Shown here: one piece after another, positions 56,149 to 64,000 of the stretch
Layout: the number at the start of each line of letters is the position of its first letter
Position numbering within the stretch: the stretch's first letter is position 1
NCBI RefSeq assembly: GCF_000280925.3
Contig: NZ_CP012109.1
Coordinates: forward strand, 4,422,501 to 4,486,500
Direction: 5' to 3'
Source: Myxococcus hansupus
GTDB lineage: Bacteria > Myxococcota > Myxococcia > Myxococcales > Myxococcaceae
DNA: 64,000 bases
Position numbers and translations under genes: made by a program
The notes under the pieces: model-generated
Told to the model about the DNA's origin: nothing
Seen by the model: the letters and a program-made list of their open reading frames with translations, nothing else
The model's database searches: none

Positions 56149-58380
56149 ATGCTCGTTGTCCCATCCAACCTCGATGCGGTCACCGTCCACGCGGCGGGCG
56201 CGCTCTGCACGCGTCTCGCCACGATTCCATCGGCGGGAGGAAATCTCCCCTCGCAGGTGAGAATCAACGGTCTGCCTTTGTCGTTACAGCCGGGCTCGCT
56301 GAGGGCCTCCGTCATCCGGGGCCCCGCGGGACTCGGGGTGCGGGACCTCCGCCCCACCTACGACGTCCAACTCCCGCCGGAGCTCGACGTGCCCGCGGTG
56401 TACCGCGCGCTGGATGATGCCGAGTTCCACCACATGCGCCTCGAATCGCAACTGTCACGGGTGGCACAGGAGCTGGAGGCCCTGTCCAAGCTCTCGCCCG
56501 GGTTCCCGCCCCGGCCCAAGGACGGCCCTTCCGAGCCGAGGGAAGCGCCCGTGGCGGCGATGATGTCCCTCATGTCCTTCGTGGATGCCGAGATGGCCAC
56601 GCTCCACACGCGCAAGCTGGACCTGGAACGGCAACTGCGAGACGCCGAGCATGCGCTCAACCTGTGCCGCCTCCGCGCGGCCGCGACGTCTCCCGAGCTG
56701 CGCGGTGAGCGGGCTCGCATCTACCGTGGCGTCGTCTTGACGCTCACGGGCCCGCTTCCCGCGGACCAGGGTGCGCAGCTCGCGCTCGAGTATGCCGTCC
56801 AGGGCGCCCGCTGGGTGCCCACGTACGACTTGCGGCTGCCTCGGACGCTCGAGGAGGGAACGCTGCGCATGCGCGCCTCCGTGCTCCAACGCACCGGCGA
56901 AGATTGGACGGGTGTGAAGCTGTCCGTCTCCACCGCCGACGTCGCGCGGAACGCCGAGGTCCCCGAGCTGAAGGCGCTGCGCATCGGCCGCCACCAGCCC
57001 CCTCCGGCACGCTCGGGCTGGCGCGAGCCCCCAGCGGGTCTGGACGAACTGTTCGCGGGCTATGACGCGGCGATCGCCTCCGCGCCGGCCCCCACGCCTG
57101 GCGAGCCCCTCTTCGGCTCCGCGGTGCGCAGCGCTCCAGATCCCCAGGACGTCAGCAAGGAGGCCCCCCGCGGAGGGGCTGGGCCGCAGCGCGAGGCCAG
57201 GAACAAGAGCGATCTGGCCGCCCCGGACATGGCCGCGCCCCCCGGCGCTCCGCGAGGAGCGCCCCGGCCCCCAGCCCCCGCCGCGCCCGCCATGCCCGAG
57301 AAGATGAAGCGCATGTCGTCGGCCTCGGCACCGTCGCGCGCCAGCAAGCCGCGCGCGGCGCCCATGGAGGTCCTGGACGCGCCACCGGAGATGGACTTCG
57401 ACGAAAGCGAAGAGGCCCTGAGCGACGAAGGCGGCACGTTGGGTGGGGGCGGCGGCGGCGCCGAGGACCGCGCCACGCCGAGGCAGGAGCCCTCCGATGC
57501 GCTGCTGGATTACGACCGGCTGGATCTGGCTTCCGCGGAGGCCCCCGGCGCCCGCGGCAGGCTCCGCCCCCGGCCCGCGAACGTCGCCCGGGAACTCCAG
57601 GTGCTGACGGCGATGAACGTTCACGTCAACATCACCACCCTCATCTCGGTGCGCGAGCAGGAGACCTCCGCCATCTGGACGGTGCCCGCCCCCGCCTGGT
57701 CCCAACCGCCCCGCGCCACGTCCCAGCACTTCGATGCGCGCTTCGACGTGGAGGCCCGCGCGGACGTGCCTTCCGACGCGGTCTGGCACACCGTGCCCGT
57801 GCTCACGGTCCCCATGGGCCTGGCCGCCGAATACGTGTGCGTCCCCTCCGTGGAGCCGCGCGCCTTCCGCACGGTCCGGCTGGAGAACCGGACGCCGTAT
57901 CCGCTGCTGGCCGGTCCCGTGGACGTCACGCTGGAGAATGAGTTCCTGATGACGTCCCCGCTGCCCACCATGGCGCCCGGCTCGACGCAGCGGCTGGGGC
58001 TGGGCGTGGAGGAGTCCATCAAGGTCGCGCGCAACACGCGCTTCGACGAGGCCACGGGAGGCATGTTCGGAGGCTCGACGATGCTCACGCACCAGGTCTC
58101 GGTGGAGCTGGCGAACCGGCTGTCCAGCCGCGTCCTCGTCGAGGTGTGCGAGCGCGTCCCCAGCGTTCCGCTCAGCGCGGAGAAGGACATCAAGGTGGAG
58201 GAAATGGAGGTGGCGCCGGTGTGGCAGAAGCGCACGCCCCTGCCCGGAGAGCCCAAGGTGGAGGGCGAACGCGCGTGGCGCGTGGTGCTCCAACCCGGTG
58301 AGGCACAAACCCTGAAGGCGACATGGACCGTCAAGATTCCCGGCAACAAGATGCTCGGGGGCGGGAACCGGAGGACATGA
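56149..58380 (+). CDS. DUF4139 (mucoidy-inhibitor MuiA-like) protein, long copy
   Basis: 743 residues from the ATG at 56149. Its N-terminus is VTVHAAGALCTRLATIP, followed by a coiled coil (LESQLSRVAQELEALSKL) and a Pro/Ala/Asp-rich linker (residues 290-470). The C-terminal DUF4139 domain has HTVPVLTVPMGLAAEYVCVP and LLAGPVDVTLENEFLMTSPL. Its start MLVVPSNL has no clear signal peptide, so the site of action is open. It is coupled by ATGA to a paralogous gene. Family function is not settled. Confidence 0.85.
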   Translation: MLVVPSNLDAVTVHAAGALCTRLATIPSAGGNLPSQVRINGLPLSLQPGSLRASVIRGPAGLGVRDLRPTYDVQLPPELDVPAVYRALDDAEFHHMRLESQLSRVAQELEALSKLSPGFPPRPKDGPSEPREAPVAAMMSLMSFVDAEMATLHTRKLDLERQLRDAEHALNLCRLRAAATSPELRGERARIYRGVVLTLTGPLPADQGAQLALEYAVQGARWVPTYDLRLPRTLEEGTLRMRASVLQRTGEDWTGVKLSVSTADVARNAEVPELKALRIGRHQPPPARSGWREPPAGLDELFAGYDAAIASAPAPTPGEPLFGSAVRSAPDPQDVSKEAPRGGAGPQREARNKSDLAAPDMAAPPGAPRGAPRPPAPAAPAMPEKMKRMSSASAPSRASKPRAAPMEVLDAPPEMDFDESEEALSDEGGTLGGGGGGAEDRATPRQEPSDALLDYDRLDLASAEAPGARGRLRPRPANVARELQVLTAMNVHVNITTLISVREQETSAIWTVPAPAWSQPPRATSQHFDARFDVEARADVPSDAVWHTVPVLTVPMGLAAEYVCVPSVEPRAFRTVRLENRTPYPLLAGPVDVTLENEFLMTSPLPTMAPGSTQRLGLGVEESIKVARNTRFDEATGGMFGGSTMLTHQVSVELANRLSSRVLVEVCERVPSVPLSAEKDIKVEEMEVAPVWQKRTPLPGEPKVEGERAWRVVLQPGEAQTLKATWTVKIPGNKMLGGGNRRT

Positions 58381-59939
58381 TGGGAACCCTCTTCACACTG
58401 CCGGTGGTCAAGGTCACCGTCCTGGAGGACCGGGCGCTCGTCGAGCGGCGAGGCGAAATCCCGCTGTCCACGGGCCCCCAGCGCCTGCTCATCCAGGGCC
58501 TGTCTCCGCTCGCCGTGGACCGTTCGCTCCAGGCGAAGGTCTCGGGGGGAACCATCTCCCAGGCGCGCATCCGCCGCACCGCCCTGCCCGTCACGCCCGA
58601 GGCCCAGCGCGTACACCGCACCCAGGTAGGCCAGCGCATCGCCGAGCTGGAGGAGGACGCCCGGCGCGCGGACGCGGAGGCGTCGCGGCTGGACATGCGC
58701 AAGCGGCTGCTCGAGTCCGCACGAGCCGACCTCTTCCGCGCCATCTCCGAGCAGACCGGCGCAGGACAGGCGCGGCCCGAGTCGTGGCGCGAACAGTTGG
58801 AAACCCTCCGGCGCGAGCAAGCGTCGGTCGACACGGCCGTGACGGACAACCTCCGACGAAGGAGCGAGGTGACGAGCGCCTTGGAGGAGGTGAAGGCCTC
58901 GCGGCCCTTCGCCGAGCCCTCCGAGGAGCTCAAGGTGGAGGTCCAGGCCGAGCTCGAGGTGGGCCACCCCACGGGCGGCCCCGCCACGGTCTCCGTCACC
59001 TACCTGGTGCCCTGCACGGCGTGGCGCCCCTCCTACCGGGCCACGCTGGCCCGCGACGCCGCTGGCGAATCCGTGACGCTGGAGTGCGAGGCCGTCGTCT
59101 GGCAGCGCACCGAGGAGGAGTGGAAGGACGTGGAGCTGGCCTTCTCCACCGCGCGCCCCACCCTGGGCGCGACGCCGCCCCGGCTCCAGGAAGACCGGCT
59201 GTGGCTGCGCGACAAGACGGAGCGCGAGCGGCAGGTGGTGGAGGTGGCGATCCGCGAGGAGGTCATCCAGACCACGGGCGAGCCCGGCGCGGCCCGCGGC
59301 GAGGACACCCTGCCCGGCATGGATGACGGCGGTGAGGCGCTGACCCTCTCCTCGCCCCATCGCGCGACGGTGCCCTCGGACGGCGAGCCCTACCGCGTTC
59401 CGCTCTTCCAGTTCACCGCGCCGGCGAAGTCCGAGCTGCTCGCCTGCCCCGAGCAGTCGGTGCTGGTGCATCGGGTGGCCCGCTTCGACAACACGGGTCC
59501 GTCGGTGCTGCTGGCCGGGCCGGTGAATCTGGTGCGCACCAGTGGCTATGTGGGGCGTGCGCAGCTTCGCTTCACTGGCAAGGGCGAGCGCGTGAAGCTG
59601 GGCTTCGGAAGCGAAGACGCGCTGCGCGTGTCCCGCACGGAGGACCAGGGGCGAGAGACCAGCCGCCTGACGGGCCGCAAGGTGACGACGCACAAGGTGC
59701 GGCTGTTCCTCTCCAACATGGGCGCGCAGGCGGTGCCCGTGGCCATCGAGGAGCGAATCCCCGTCTCCGAGGTGGAGTCGGTGGAGGTGCAGTTGCTGCG
59801 GGAACACACGAAACCCGCGCCTTCACGGGTGAGCGAGGATGGCATCGTCCGCTTCGAGCTGACGGCCGCGCCGCGCTCGCAGCAGGAGCTGGCGATGGAC
59901 TACGTGGTGACGAGCGCGTCGAAGGTGGCGGGGCTCTGA
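58377..59939 (+). CDS. DUF4139 (MuiA-like) protein, short copy
   Basis: 520 residues from the ATG at 58377, whose ATGA overlap couples it to the upstream paralog. MGTLFTLPVVKVTVLEDRAL, VERRGEIPLSTGPQRLLI and QGLSPLAVDRS begin the DUF4140-type N-terminal region; a coiled coil follows (AELEEDARRADAEASRLDMR). The DUF4139 core includes VSVTYLVPCTAWRPSYRATL and LLAGPVNLVRTSGYVGRAQL. The two copies differ greatly in the linker but share the same plan, so they may form a heteromeric complex. Confidence 0.87.
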   Translation: MMGTLFTLPVVKVTVLEDRALVERRGEIPLSTGPQRLLIQGLSPLAVDRSLQAKVSGGTISQARIRRTALPVTPEAQRVHRTQVGQRIAELEEDARRADAEASRLDMRKRLLESARADLFRAISEQTGAGQARPESWREQLETLRREQASVDTAVTDNLRRRSEVTSALEEVKASRPFAEPSEELKVEVQAELEVGHPTGGPATVSVTYLVPCTAWRPSYRATLARDAAGESVTLECEAVVWQRTEEEWKDVELAFSTARPTLGATPPRLQEDRLWLRDKTERERQVVEVAIREEVIQTTGEPGAARGEDTLPGMDDGGEALTLSSPHRATVPSDGEPYRVPLFQFTAPAKSELLACPEQSVLVHRVARFDNTGPSVLLAGPVNLVRTSGYVGRAQLRFTGKGERVKLGFGSEDALRVSRTEDQGRETSRLTGRKVTTHKVRLFLSNMGAQAVPVAIEERIPVSEVESVEVQLLREHTKPAPSRVSEDGIVRFELTAAPRSQQELAMDYVVTSASKVAGL

Positions 59940-59981
59940 GGCCATGAGGCTTCCACCGCGTAACAGCCCTTGAGGGCCGGG

Positions 59982-60007
59982 GCTTCCGCCGGGAGACTGG
60001 CGGAAGC
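59982..60007 (+). terminator. Hairpin after the DUF4139 pair
   Basis: GCTTCCGCC and GGCGGAAGC pair perfectly (9 bases) around an 8-base loop, 43 bases beyond the stop at 59939. ATTCCTC follows. It probably ends the two-gene operon. Confidence 0.6.
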
Positions 60008-60031
60008 ATTCCTCGTCCGACAGGAGACCCC

Positions 60032-60733
60032 ATGAGCCTCATCCGCGCGGTGTGCACAGTCAGCGTGTTGGTGTCCTCCACCCTTTCGTCGGTGGCCCTG
60101 GCCGCGGAGCCTCCCGAAGAGGCGGGGCCGCCGCCACAGCTCTCCGTCGAAGTGGGCGGGACCTTGGCGACAATGCGCCACCCGGCGACGGAGGTGCCCA
60201 CGATTCGCTCACAGGTGCGGACGGTGAACGCACGTCGAAGCGCGGCGCGCCTGTCCGGCGGACTCCACTTCAACCTGGTCCGGGGCTCGGACCGGAGCGA
60301 CTGGTGGTGGACGAACGGCATCGACTGGTACCTGGCCGGCGGCGACGTCCAGGTCCTTGCGCTGCGGCCGGGGTTGGAGAAGCGGTTCACGCTGACGCGG
60401 TCGTTGACGCTGGGCGTGAGCGCGTTTGGCAGCGCGGCGGAGGCGTCCCTTCCCACGGGGAGGGTCAACGCGCTGCGCCCCGGAGACCCGGGCTACCGGC
60501 CCGTGGGAGGCAACAACCTCTACGAAGGCCGCATGCGGAAGTGGGCTTTTGGCGCGGGCGGCCTGGTGGCGCTCCAACTCCAGCTCTCCCGCCTCGTGCA
60601 TGCCCGGGTCCACGGGGGCTACACCCACTACTTCCGGGAGGCGGACGGCCTCAGGTCCACCGCTGAGGCCGAGCCCTTCACGGTGCGGCTCAACGGACCC
60701 TTCGCCGGAGCGCTCGTCGGACTGATGCTCTGA
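60032..60733 (+). CDS. Exported beta-barrel-like hypothetical protein
   Basis: 233 residues with a signal peptide (SLIRAVCTVSVLVSSTLSSV then ALAAEPPEE). The mature part has many short alternating strands (RLSGGLHFNLVRG, WWWTNGIDWYLAGGDVQVLA, VHARVHGGYTHYFRE) and a terminal FAGALVGLML, suggesting an outer-membrane barrel or beta-sandwich. The ATG follows ACAGGAGACCCC. It is not recognised as a named family. A strong terminator follows. Confidence 0.7.
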   Translation: MSLIRAVCTVSVLVSSTLSSVALAAEPPEEAGPPPQLSVEVGGTLATMRHPATEVPTIRSQVRTVNARRSAARLSGGLHFNLVRGSDRSDWWWTNGIDWYLAGGDVQVLALRPGLEKRFTLTRSLTLGVSAFGSAAEASLPTGRVNALRPGDPGYRPVGGNNLYEGRMRKWAFGAGGLVALQLQLSRLVHARVHGGYTHYFREADGLRSTAEAEPFTVRLNGPFAGALVGLML

Positions 60734-60751
60734 CCCGCGATGCGCCCCGTG

Positions 60752-60783
60752 AGGAAGGAAGGGAGCGGACTCCCTTCCCTCCT
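60752..60783. terminator. Bidirectional hairpin terminator
   Basis: AGGAAGGAAGGGAG and CTCCCTTCCCTCCT pair over 14 bases with one mismatch around a CGGA loop, between the convergent stops at 60733 and 60804. There is no long U-tract; its strength and position support a shared terminator. Confidence 0.75.
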
Positions 60784-60803
60784 GGGGATTCAGCGTCTAC
60801 GGA

Positions 60804-62315
60804 CTACGGGCTGAACATGCCGGTGAGCACGCTGGCGCGGGCTCGAGGCAGCGCGCGCTTGAAGGGGCTCGTCGCGAGGTTCGAACCGGGCTGGTACCAG
60901 CTCTGGATTTCCGCGAAGTACGTCCCGCCCGGCCGCAGCACGTCCGGGGGGAGGTGCACGCTCTGGAGGTCCGTGTGCAGCATCGCCACGCGCGACGCGG
61001 TGGTGGCGCCGTTGCTCGTCCCCAGCCGGTAGATGTTCACCACGTAGTTCGTGGCCGTGCCGACCGACGGCTTCGACCAGCGCAGCGAGGCGTCGACCCC
61101 CACGCCCGTGAGGTTCTGGAACGCGCCACGCGTGTTCACCAGGGGCGCCACCACCGGCCCGACGAGGGGCTCCACGGGCGCGGCGGTGAACGCGCTCTCC
61201 TCCTGCTCCACGCGGATGTCCACGTTCATCGTGTAAGGCGTCGCGGTCCCCAGCGCGTAGCTCTTCGTGAAGCCAGCGGAGGCGGACGCCACCTTCTGCC
61301 ACGTGGCCGGGAGCGGGTTGTTGTAGGTCATGCTCCCCGTGACGATGTCCGTCCGCAGCGAGTCAGGATTGAGCTTCACGAGCAACGGCGGCCCGCTGAT
61401 GGCCGCGCCCGCCGAGCTCAGCGCGGCCGGCCGGGAGGACATCCAGATCTCGTTGTACGTGCTGACCGCGGTCGGATTCACCAGGGTGCGCATGGCTTCG
61501 AAGGCCGAACGTCTCCAGTCCACCGAGAAGGTGCCGGTCGCGGCAGGCTGGGTGAAGTTTCCGCTGATGGAGTTGGGCTGCCCCTCCACCTGGGTCACGC
61601 TCGAGAGGAACACCTTGTGCATCCCGCGGTAGGGCACGCCATTCGCGCTCGTCTGAGACCGCATCTGAGCCAGGGAGAGCAAGTCCCCACGGCTGCTATC
61701 GAGCAGGACGGGGTTGGCCAGTCTGGCGTAATCGAAACTCAATCCCGAGAGCGATGTGGCGCCCGTCAGGGGGCGTCCCGTGGCGATGGAGCCCGCGTAA
61801 CCGAACGCGCCCGCATTCAACGAATACACGTCCAGATAATCCTCCGGCTGCCAGGGAGACATGCCGGTGGCGGAAACCGTCAAGGGCGTGGGCTGCGAGA
61901 CCAAGGTGCCATCGCGGCCCCACGCCGTGGAGCCCAGGTCGAACGTGCGGCTGGTGCTCACCAGGTAGCGCGAGCCCAGCTTCAGATACACGCGGCCCGA
62001 GGGAACATTCGGCACGGAGATGGTGCCATCCGCGGAGCCCGTGCCCGGGTAGGCCGTGAACGTCCCGGTCGAAGAATCCCGCGTGTATGCCACCACAGAC
62101 GTGGCGGACTGGTCGTAAGGCTTCGTCTCGTTGCCCGACATGGCGATGAAGGTGACCTGGCTGCTCCCGGTGACCTGGGTGGACAGGCCTTGCGTCACTT
62201 CGGAGGCCGCGTCCAGTGACGCGGGGGCATCCACTGCCTCGGCCTCATCGAGCCCACCGCAGCCAACCCCTGCCATGCCGACCAGCAGCCCGACTGAAAT
62301 CAATGACACTTTCAT
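60804..62315 (-). CDS. Large lipoprotein, function unknown
   Basis: 503 residues. The signal MKVSLISVGLLVGMAGVGCG ends in a lipobox with C19. The mature protein is rich in Ser, Thr, Ala and Gly in short strands, e.g. SQVTFIAMSGNETKPYDQSA and GVPYRGMHKVFLSSVTQVEG, and closes with GVDASLRWSKPSVGTATNYV and a fibronectin-like end (LRPGGTYFAEIQSWYQPGSN). It may have a carbohydrate-binding or adhesin-type beta architecture. No catalytic motif was found. The ATG at 62315 has a weak ribosome-binding site. Confidence 0.7.
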   Translation of the reverse strand: MKVSLISVGLLVGMAGVGCGGLDEAEAVDAPASLDAASEVTQGLSTQVTGSSQVTFIAMSGNETKPYDQSATSVVAYTRDSSTGTFTAYPGTGSADGTISVPNVPSGRVYLKLGSRYLVSTSRTFDLGSTAWGRDGTLVSQPTPLTVSATGMSPWQPEDYLDVYSLNAGAFGYAGSIATGRPLTGATSLSGLSFDYARLANPVLLDSSRGDLLSLAQMRSQTSANGVPYRGMHKVFLSSVTQVEGQPNSISGNFTQPAATGTFSVDWRRSAFEAMRTLVNPTAVSTYNEIWMSSRPAALSSAGAAISGPPLLVKLNPDSLRTDIVTGSMTYNNPLPATWQKVASASAGFTKSYALGTATPYTMNVDIRVEQEESAFTAAPVEPLVGPVVAPLVNTRGAFQNLTGVGVDASLRWSKPSVGTATNYVVNIYRLGTSNGATTASRVAMLHTDLQSVHLPPDVLRPGGTYFAEIQSWYQPGSNLATSPFKRALPRARASVLTGMFSP

Positions 62316-62417
62316 GGTGAAAGAAACCCTTTCGGCGGCGCGCAGAATCGCGCAGCGCAGGGAGATTCATATCGGGCCGGTCTGACTTTTTCGGAGGCGC
62401 TCCGAGGCCGTTTTTTC

Positions 62418-63122
62418 TCAGTCCCGAAGAGGCCCCTTGGTCGTCGCGTTGCGGTTGAGGCTCTTCGGGAGCAGGCGCTTCTTCATGCGCTCCTCCTGAA
62501 GCACCTGGTCGAGCGCGGCGCGAACGTCGGGAGGCAGCGGCGCGCCAGAGACAGCGCTGCAACGGTTCCGCGTCTCCAGCGGATCTTCCGAGAGGTCGTA
62601 ACACTCGTACTCTCGAGGGATGAACCGCGCCGTGGCCACCTCGTCCGTGTTGCCAACGGCCCCCGCGAAGAAGCGCGGGTTGTCCGAGTAGCAACTGTAC
62701 TTCCACAAGGTGTCTCCGGTGAGCTCCGGGAGCCGGGTGATGACCGTTTCAATGTGTTTGGGTTGGATGACGGCAGGGAACGCCTGGCCGGTGAGATTGT
62801 TCGTCATCTGGAGCCCGGACTCGACGTTGTCGTCCGTCATGAAATAGATGGGCGCGTGTTGCTCCGGCGTCTGGCCAAGCACCAGGCCCGAGAGGTCCCG
62901 CCCCACGAGCGGCTGGGCTTCCGAGTGATCCCGAGCCAGCTCCCGCCGCGTGGCATCGGCATCGATTCCGGCCAGACCGAGCAACGTCGGCATCAGGTCC
63001 ACGTGCGACGTCACCAGCTCCGCCTTCCGTGGCTCCGGAAACAGGCGCGGGTTCGAGATGACGAACGGCACGTGCAACGTCTCCTGATAGGCGTTGTACC
63101 ACTTCTGCATCATGCCGCCGTG
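62418..63122 (-). pseudogene. C-terminal fragment of a sulfatase, 5' end cut by an insertion sequence
   Basis: The surviving frame begins SHGGMMQKWYNAYQETLHVP, where sulfatases have their D-H-G metal-binding loop, then LVTSHVDLMPTLLGLAGIDA and GRDLSG, and ends KKRLLPKSLNRNATTKG. The N-terminal half, with the formylglycine-forming cysteine site, is missing: an in-frame stop lies just upstream, and the sequence beyond is IS3 DNA. An ATG at 63113 would give 231 residues, which could not be an active sulfatase. Confidence 0.8.
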
Positions 63123-63508
63123 TGAGCCTCACCCGTTTCGGTGGACGGGTTGACTACGCCGCCTACCTTCGCACTTCAGTCGTTCGCTCGTATTCCACTG
63201 GGCTGACGTAGCCGAGTGAGGAGTGACGACGCTTCCGGTTGTAGAACACCTCAATGTAATCGAACAGCACCCGTCGAGCCTCTTCGCGCGTCCGGAAGCT
63301 TCGCGTGTGGACAACCTCCAACTTCAAGCTGCTGAAGAAGCTCTCCACCACGGCATTGTCCCAGCAATTGCCCTTGCGGCTCATCGAGCAGGTGACTCCG
63401 TGCTCGTTGAGCCGCTCCCGGTAGTCCTCGCTGGCGTATTGGCAGCCCCTGTCGGAGTGATGAACCGCAGGCGCTTCGCGCCCGGGGAGCGACATGTTGA
63501 GGGCCCCT
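63121..63508 (-). mobile_element. IS3-family insertion sequence, interrupted
   Basis: The end next to the sulfatase begins TGTGAGCCTCACCCGTTTCG, a typical IS3-type terminus beginning TG (possibly from 63123). Inside lies the 3' part of the orfB transposase. The other side is broken at 63508-63509 by an IS630-family element. Only this piece is visible, so target duplications cannot be checked. Confidence 0.75.
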
Positions 63509-63509
63509 A
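63163..63509 (-). pseudogene. IS3-family transposase OrfB, C-terminal fragment
   Basis: About 113 residues of the integrase core: AVHHSDRGCQYASEDYRERL holds the second catalytic Asp, and WDNAVVESFFSSLK the Glu, followed by RKRRHSSLGYVSPVEYER, all classic for IS3 OrfB. The N-terminal part is absent, replaced at 63509 by IS630 DNA that adds a different frame upstream, so no functional transposase is made from this copy. Confidence 0.85.
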
Positions 63510-64000
63510 GTCCTCTGACCGGGAGAAGTTTGGTGGGTCGTATCCGAATCTCGCCCGAGCCTTTGGGATGGTGAACCGCCAGCAGACTCGGAGTCGCTGG
63601 TGGTTGGCCCACTGCTCCCATGCGTCTGTTTCCTGGTCGAGCTTGTCGAGGGTTGGGATGCGCCGCTTGCCCAGGCACTGACGGGAGAGAAGGGAAATCT
63701 CTATCTCAGCTTGATTGAGCCAACTGCCGTGCACGGGCGTGAAATGCACAGTGAAGCGGCGCCAGAGTCGACGACCTGCTCGTACCCCGAATCGTACCTC
63801 CAAGGCTCGACAGGAGTGGGTGCTGAGGTTGTCGAGCACCAGGTGAATGGTTTCTGCTCTCGGGTAGTGGTTGGCAACGTCTCGCAGCGCTTCTGCGAAC
63901 GCCTCGCTCTTCCTGTTGGAAGTAGCCTTCACGAAGTGCCAGCCCTCTTTGGGCTCCACTGCACAGAAGAGATTGGCGGTGCCGCAACGAAAGTAGGCGT
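63507..64000 (-). CDS. IS630-family transposase (C-terminal part)
   Basis: The visible 163 residues run off the right edge. They read YFRCGTANLFCAVEPKEGWH, LVLDNLSTHSCRALEVRFG (catalytic Asp in VLDN), then HFTPVHGSWLNQAEIEIS (catalytic Glu in the Q-A-E) and a Trp-rich end, the DDE_3 pattern of IS630. Its stop TAG is formed by the CTAG target site at 63507-63509. No frame disruption is seen in this part, so it may be active if the missing portion is intact. Confidence 0.88.
   Translation of the reverse strand, partial: AYFRCGTANLFCAVEPKEGWHFVKATSNRKSEAFAEALRDVANHYPRAETIHLVLDNLSTHSCRALEVRFGVRAGRRLWRRFTVHFTPVHGSWLNQAEIEISLLSRQCLGKRRIPTLDKLDQETDAWEQWANHQRLRVCWRFTIPKARARFGYDPPNFSRSED
63508..64000 (-). 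mobile_element. IS630-family insertion sequence, partial
   Basis: The right end lies in CTAG at 63507-63510, with TA at 63508-63509 the probable target duplication, as IS630-type elements insert at TA (often CTAG). The element continues past the window edge. It sits inside the IS3-family orfB, so it arrived later. Confidence 0.75.

Noticed and set aside
62376-62410. A short palindrome TCGGAG-GCG-CTCCGA flanked by T-runs.
   Set aside because: A plus-strand terminator would serve no gene here, and on the minus strand it is followed by A rather than T; function unclear.

Overview
The window is about 70% GC, dense with genes, and makes free use of GTG and TTG starts and ATGA/GTGA stop-start overlaps. 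Its families (DUF2339 membrane protein, an M57-type lipoprotein protease with discoidin domains, giant TPR protein, paired DUF4139 proteins, many short secreted lipoproteins) point to a myxobacterium of the Myxococcus/Corallococcus type. That assignment is inferred from gene content; no rRNA or tRNA gene was seen.

Left arm (1-24.9 kb), ordinary envelope, secretion and regulation genes: the end of an efflux operon (TolC-like channel coupled to an adaptor lipoprotein); an OpgC-like acyltransferase; a HEAT-repeat protein; two secreted or membrane hypotheticals, one with a frameshift; an MFS exporter; a Rieske oxygenase with its TetR regulator and a perfect palindromic operator; a DUF4136 lipoprotein; an M13 metallopeptidase; a GNAT acetyltransferase; a 1690-residue TPR protein; a secreted protein with an internal duplication; an M57-type protease; and a cupin/MBL-fold hydrolase pair divergent from a MetR-like LysR regulator.

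Centre (25.8-42.2 kb): a 16-kb block of 19 same-strand genes, mostly translationally coupled, encoding a contractile phage-tail-like machine. It has a small helical protein with its own terminator, then sheath, tube, a putative assembly chaperone, a disordered protein in the tape-measure position, a gpD-like hub, a DNA-circulation-like protein, a helical protein, a gpV spike, a triple-repeat protein, a gp25-like wedge, a jelly-roll-like protein, gpJ, gpI-like, a fibre with an S74 autochaperone domain, a coiled-coil peptide, a large beta-rich protein and a possible terminator. No capsid, terminase, lysis, integrase or AAA+ ATPase gene and no ordinary tape measure lies within it. It is the best candidate here for an undescribed system: an injection machine or tailocin. 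On its right lies a degraded piece of a second TPR-protein gene.

Right arm (42.3-62.3 kb), mostly housekeeping: a CinA-like protein (frameshifted at its last codons), dTMP kinase with an altered P-loop, RibBA with a degenerate GTP cyclohydrolase II half, threonine synthase coupled to a zinc-ribbon protein, Pcm, RecG with a long extension, GreA, an FHA protein, a DUF2339 protein, an alkyltransferase-like DNA-repair protein, a VanY-like peptidase and two coupled DUF4139 proteins.

The window ends in a scar: a sulfatase gene cut by an IS3-family element, which is itself interrupted by an IS630-family element running off the edge. The two putative single-base frameshifts (near 6499 and 42339) both lie in the coding-strand context TCCCGA where TCCCCGA would restore the frame, so they may share a sequencing cause.
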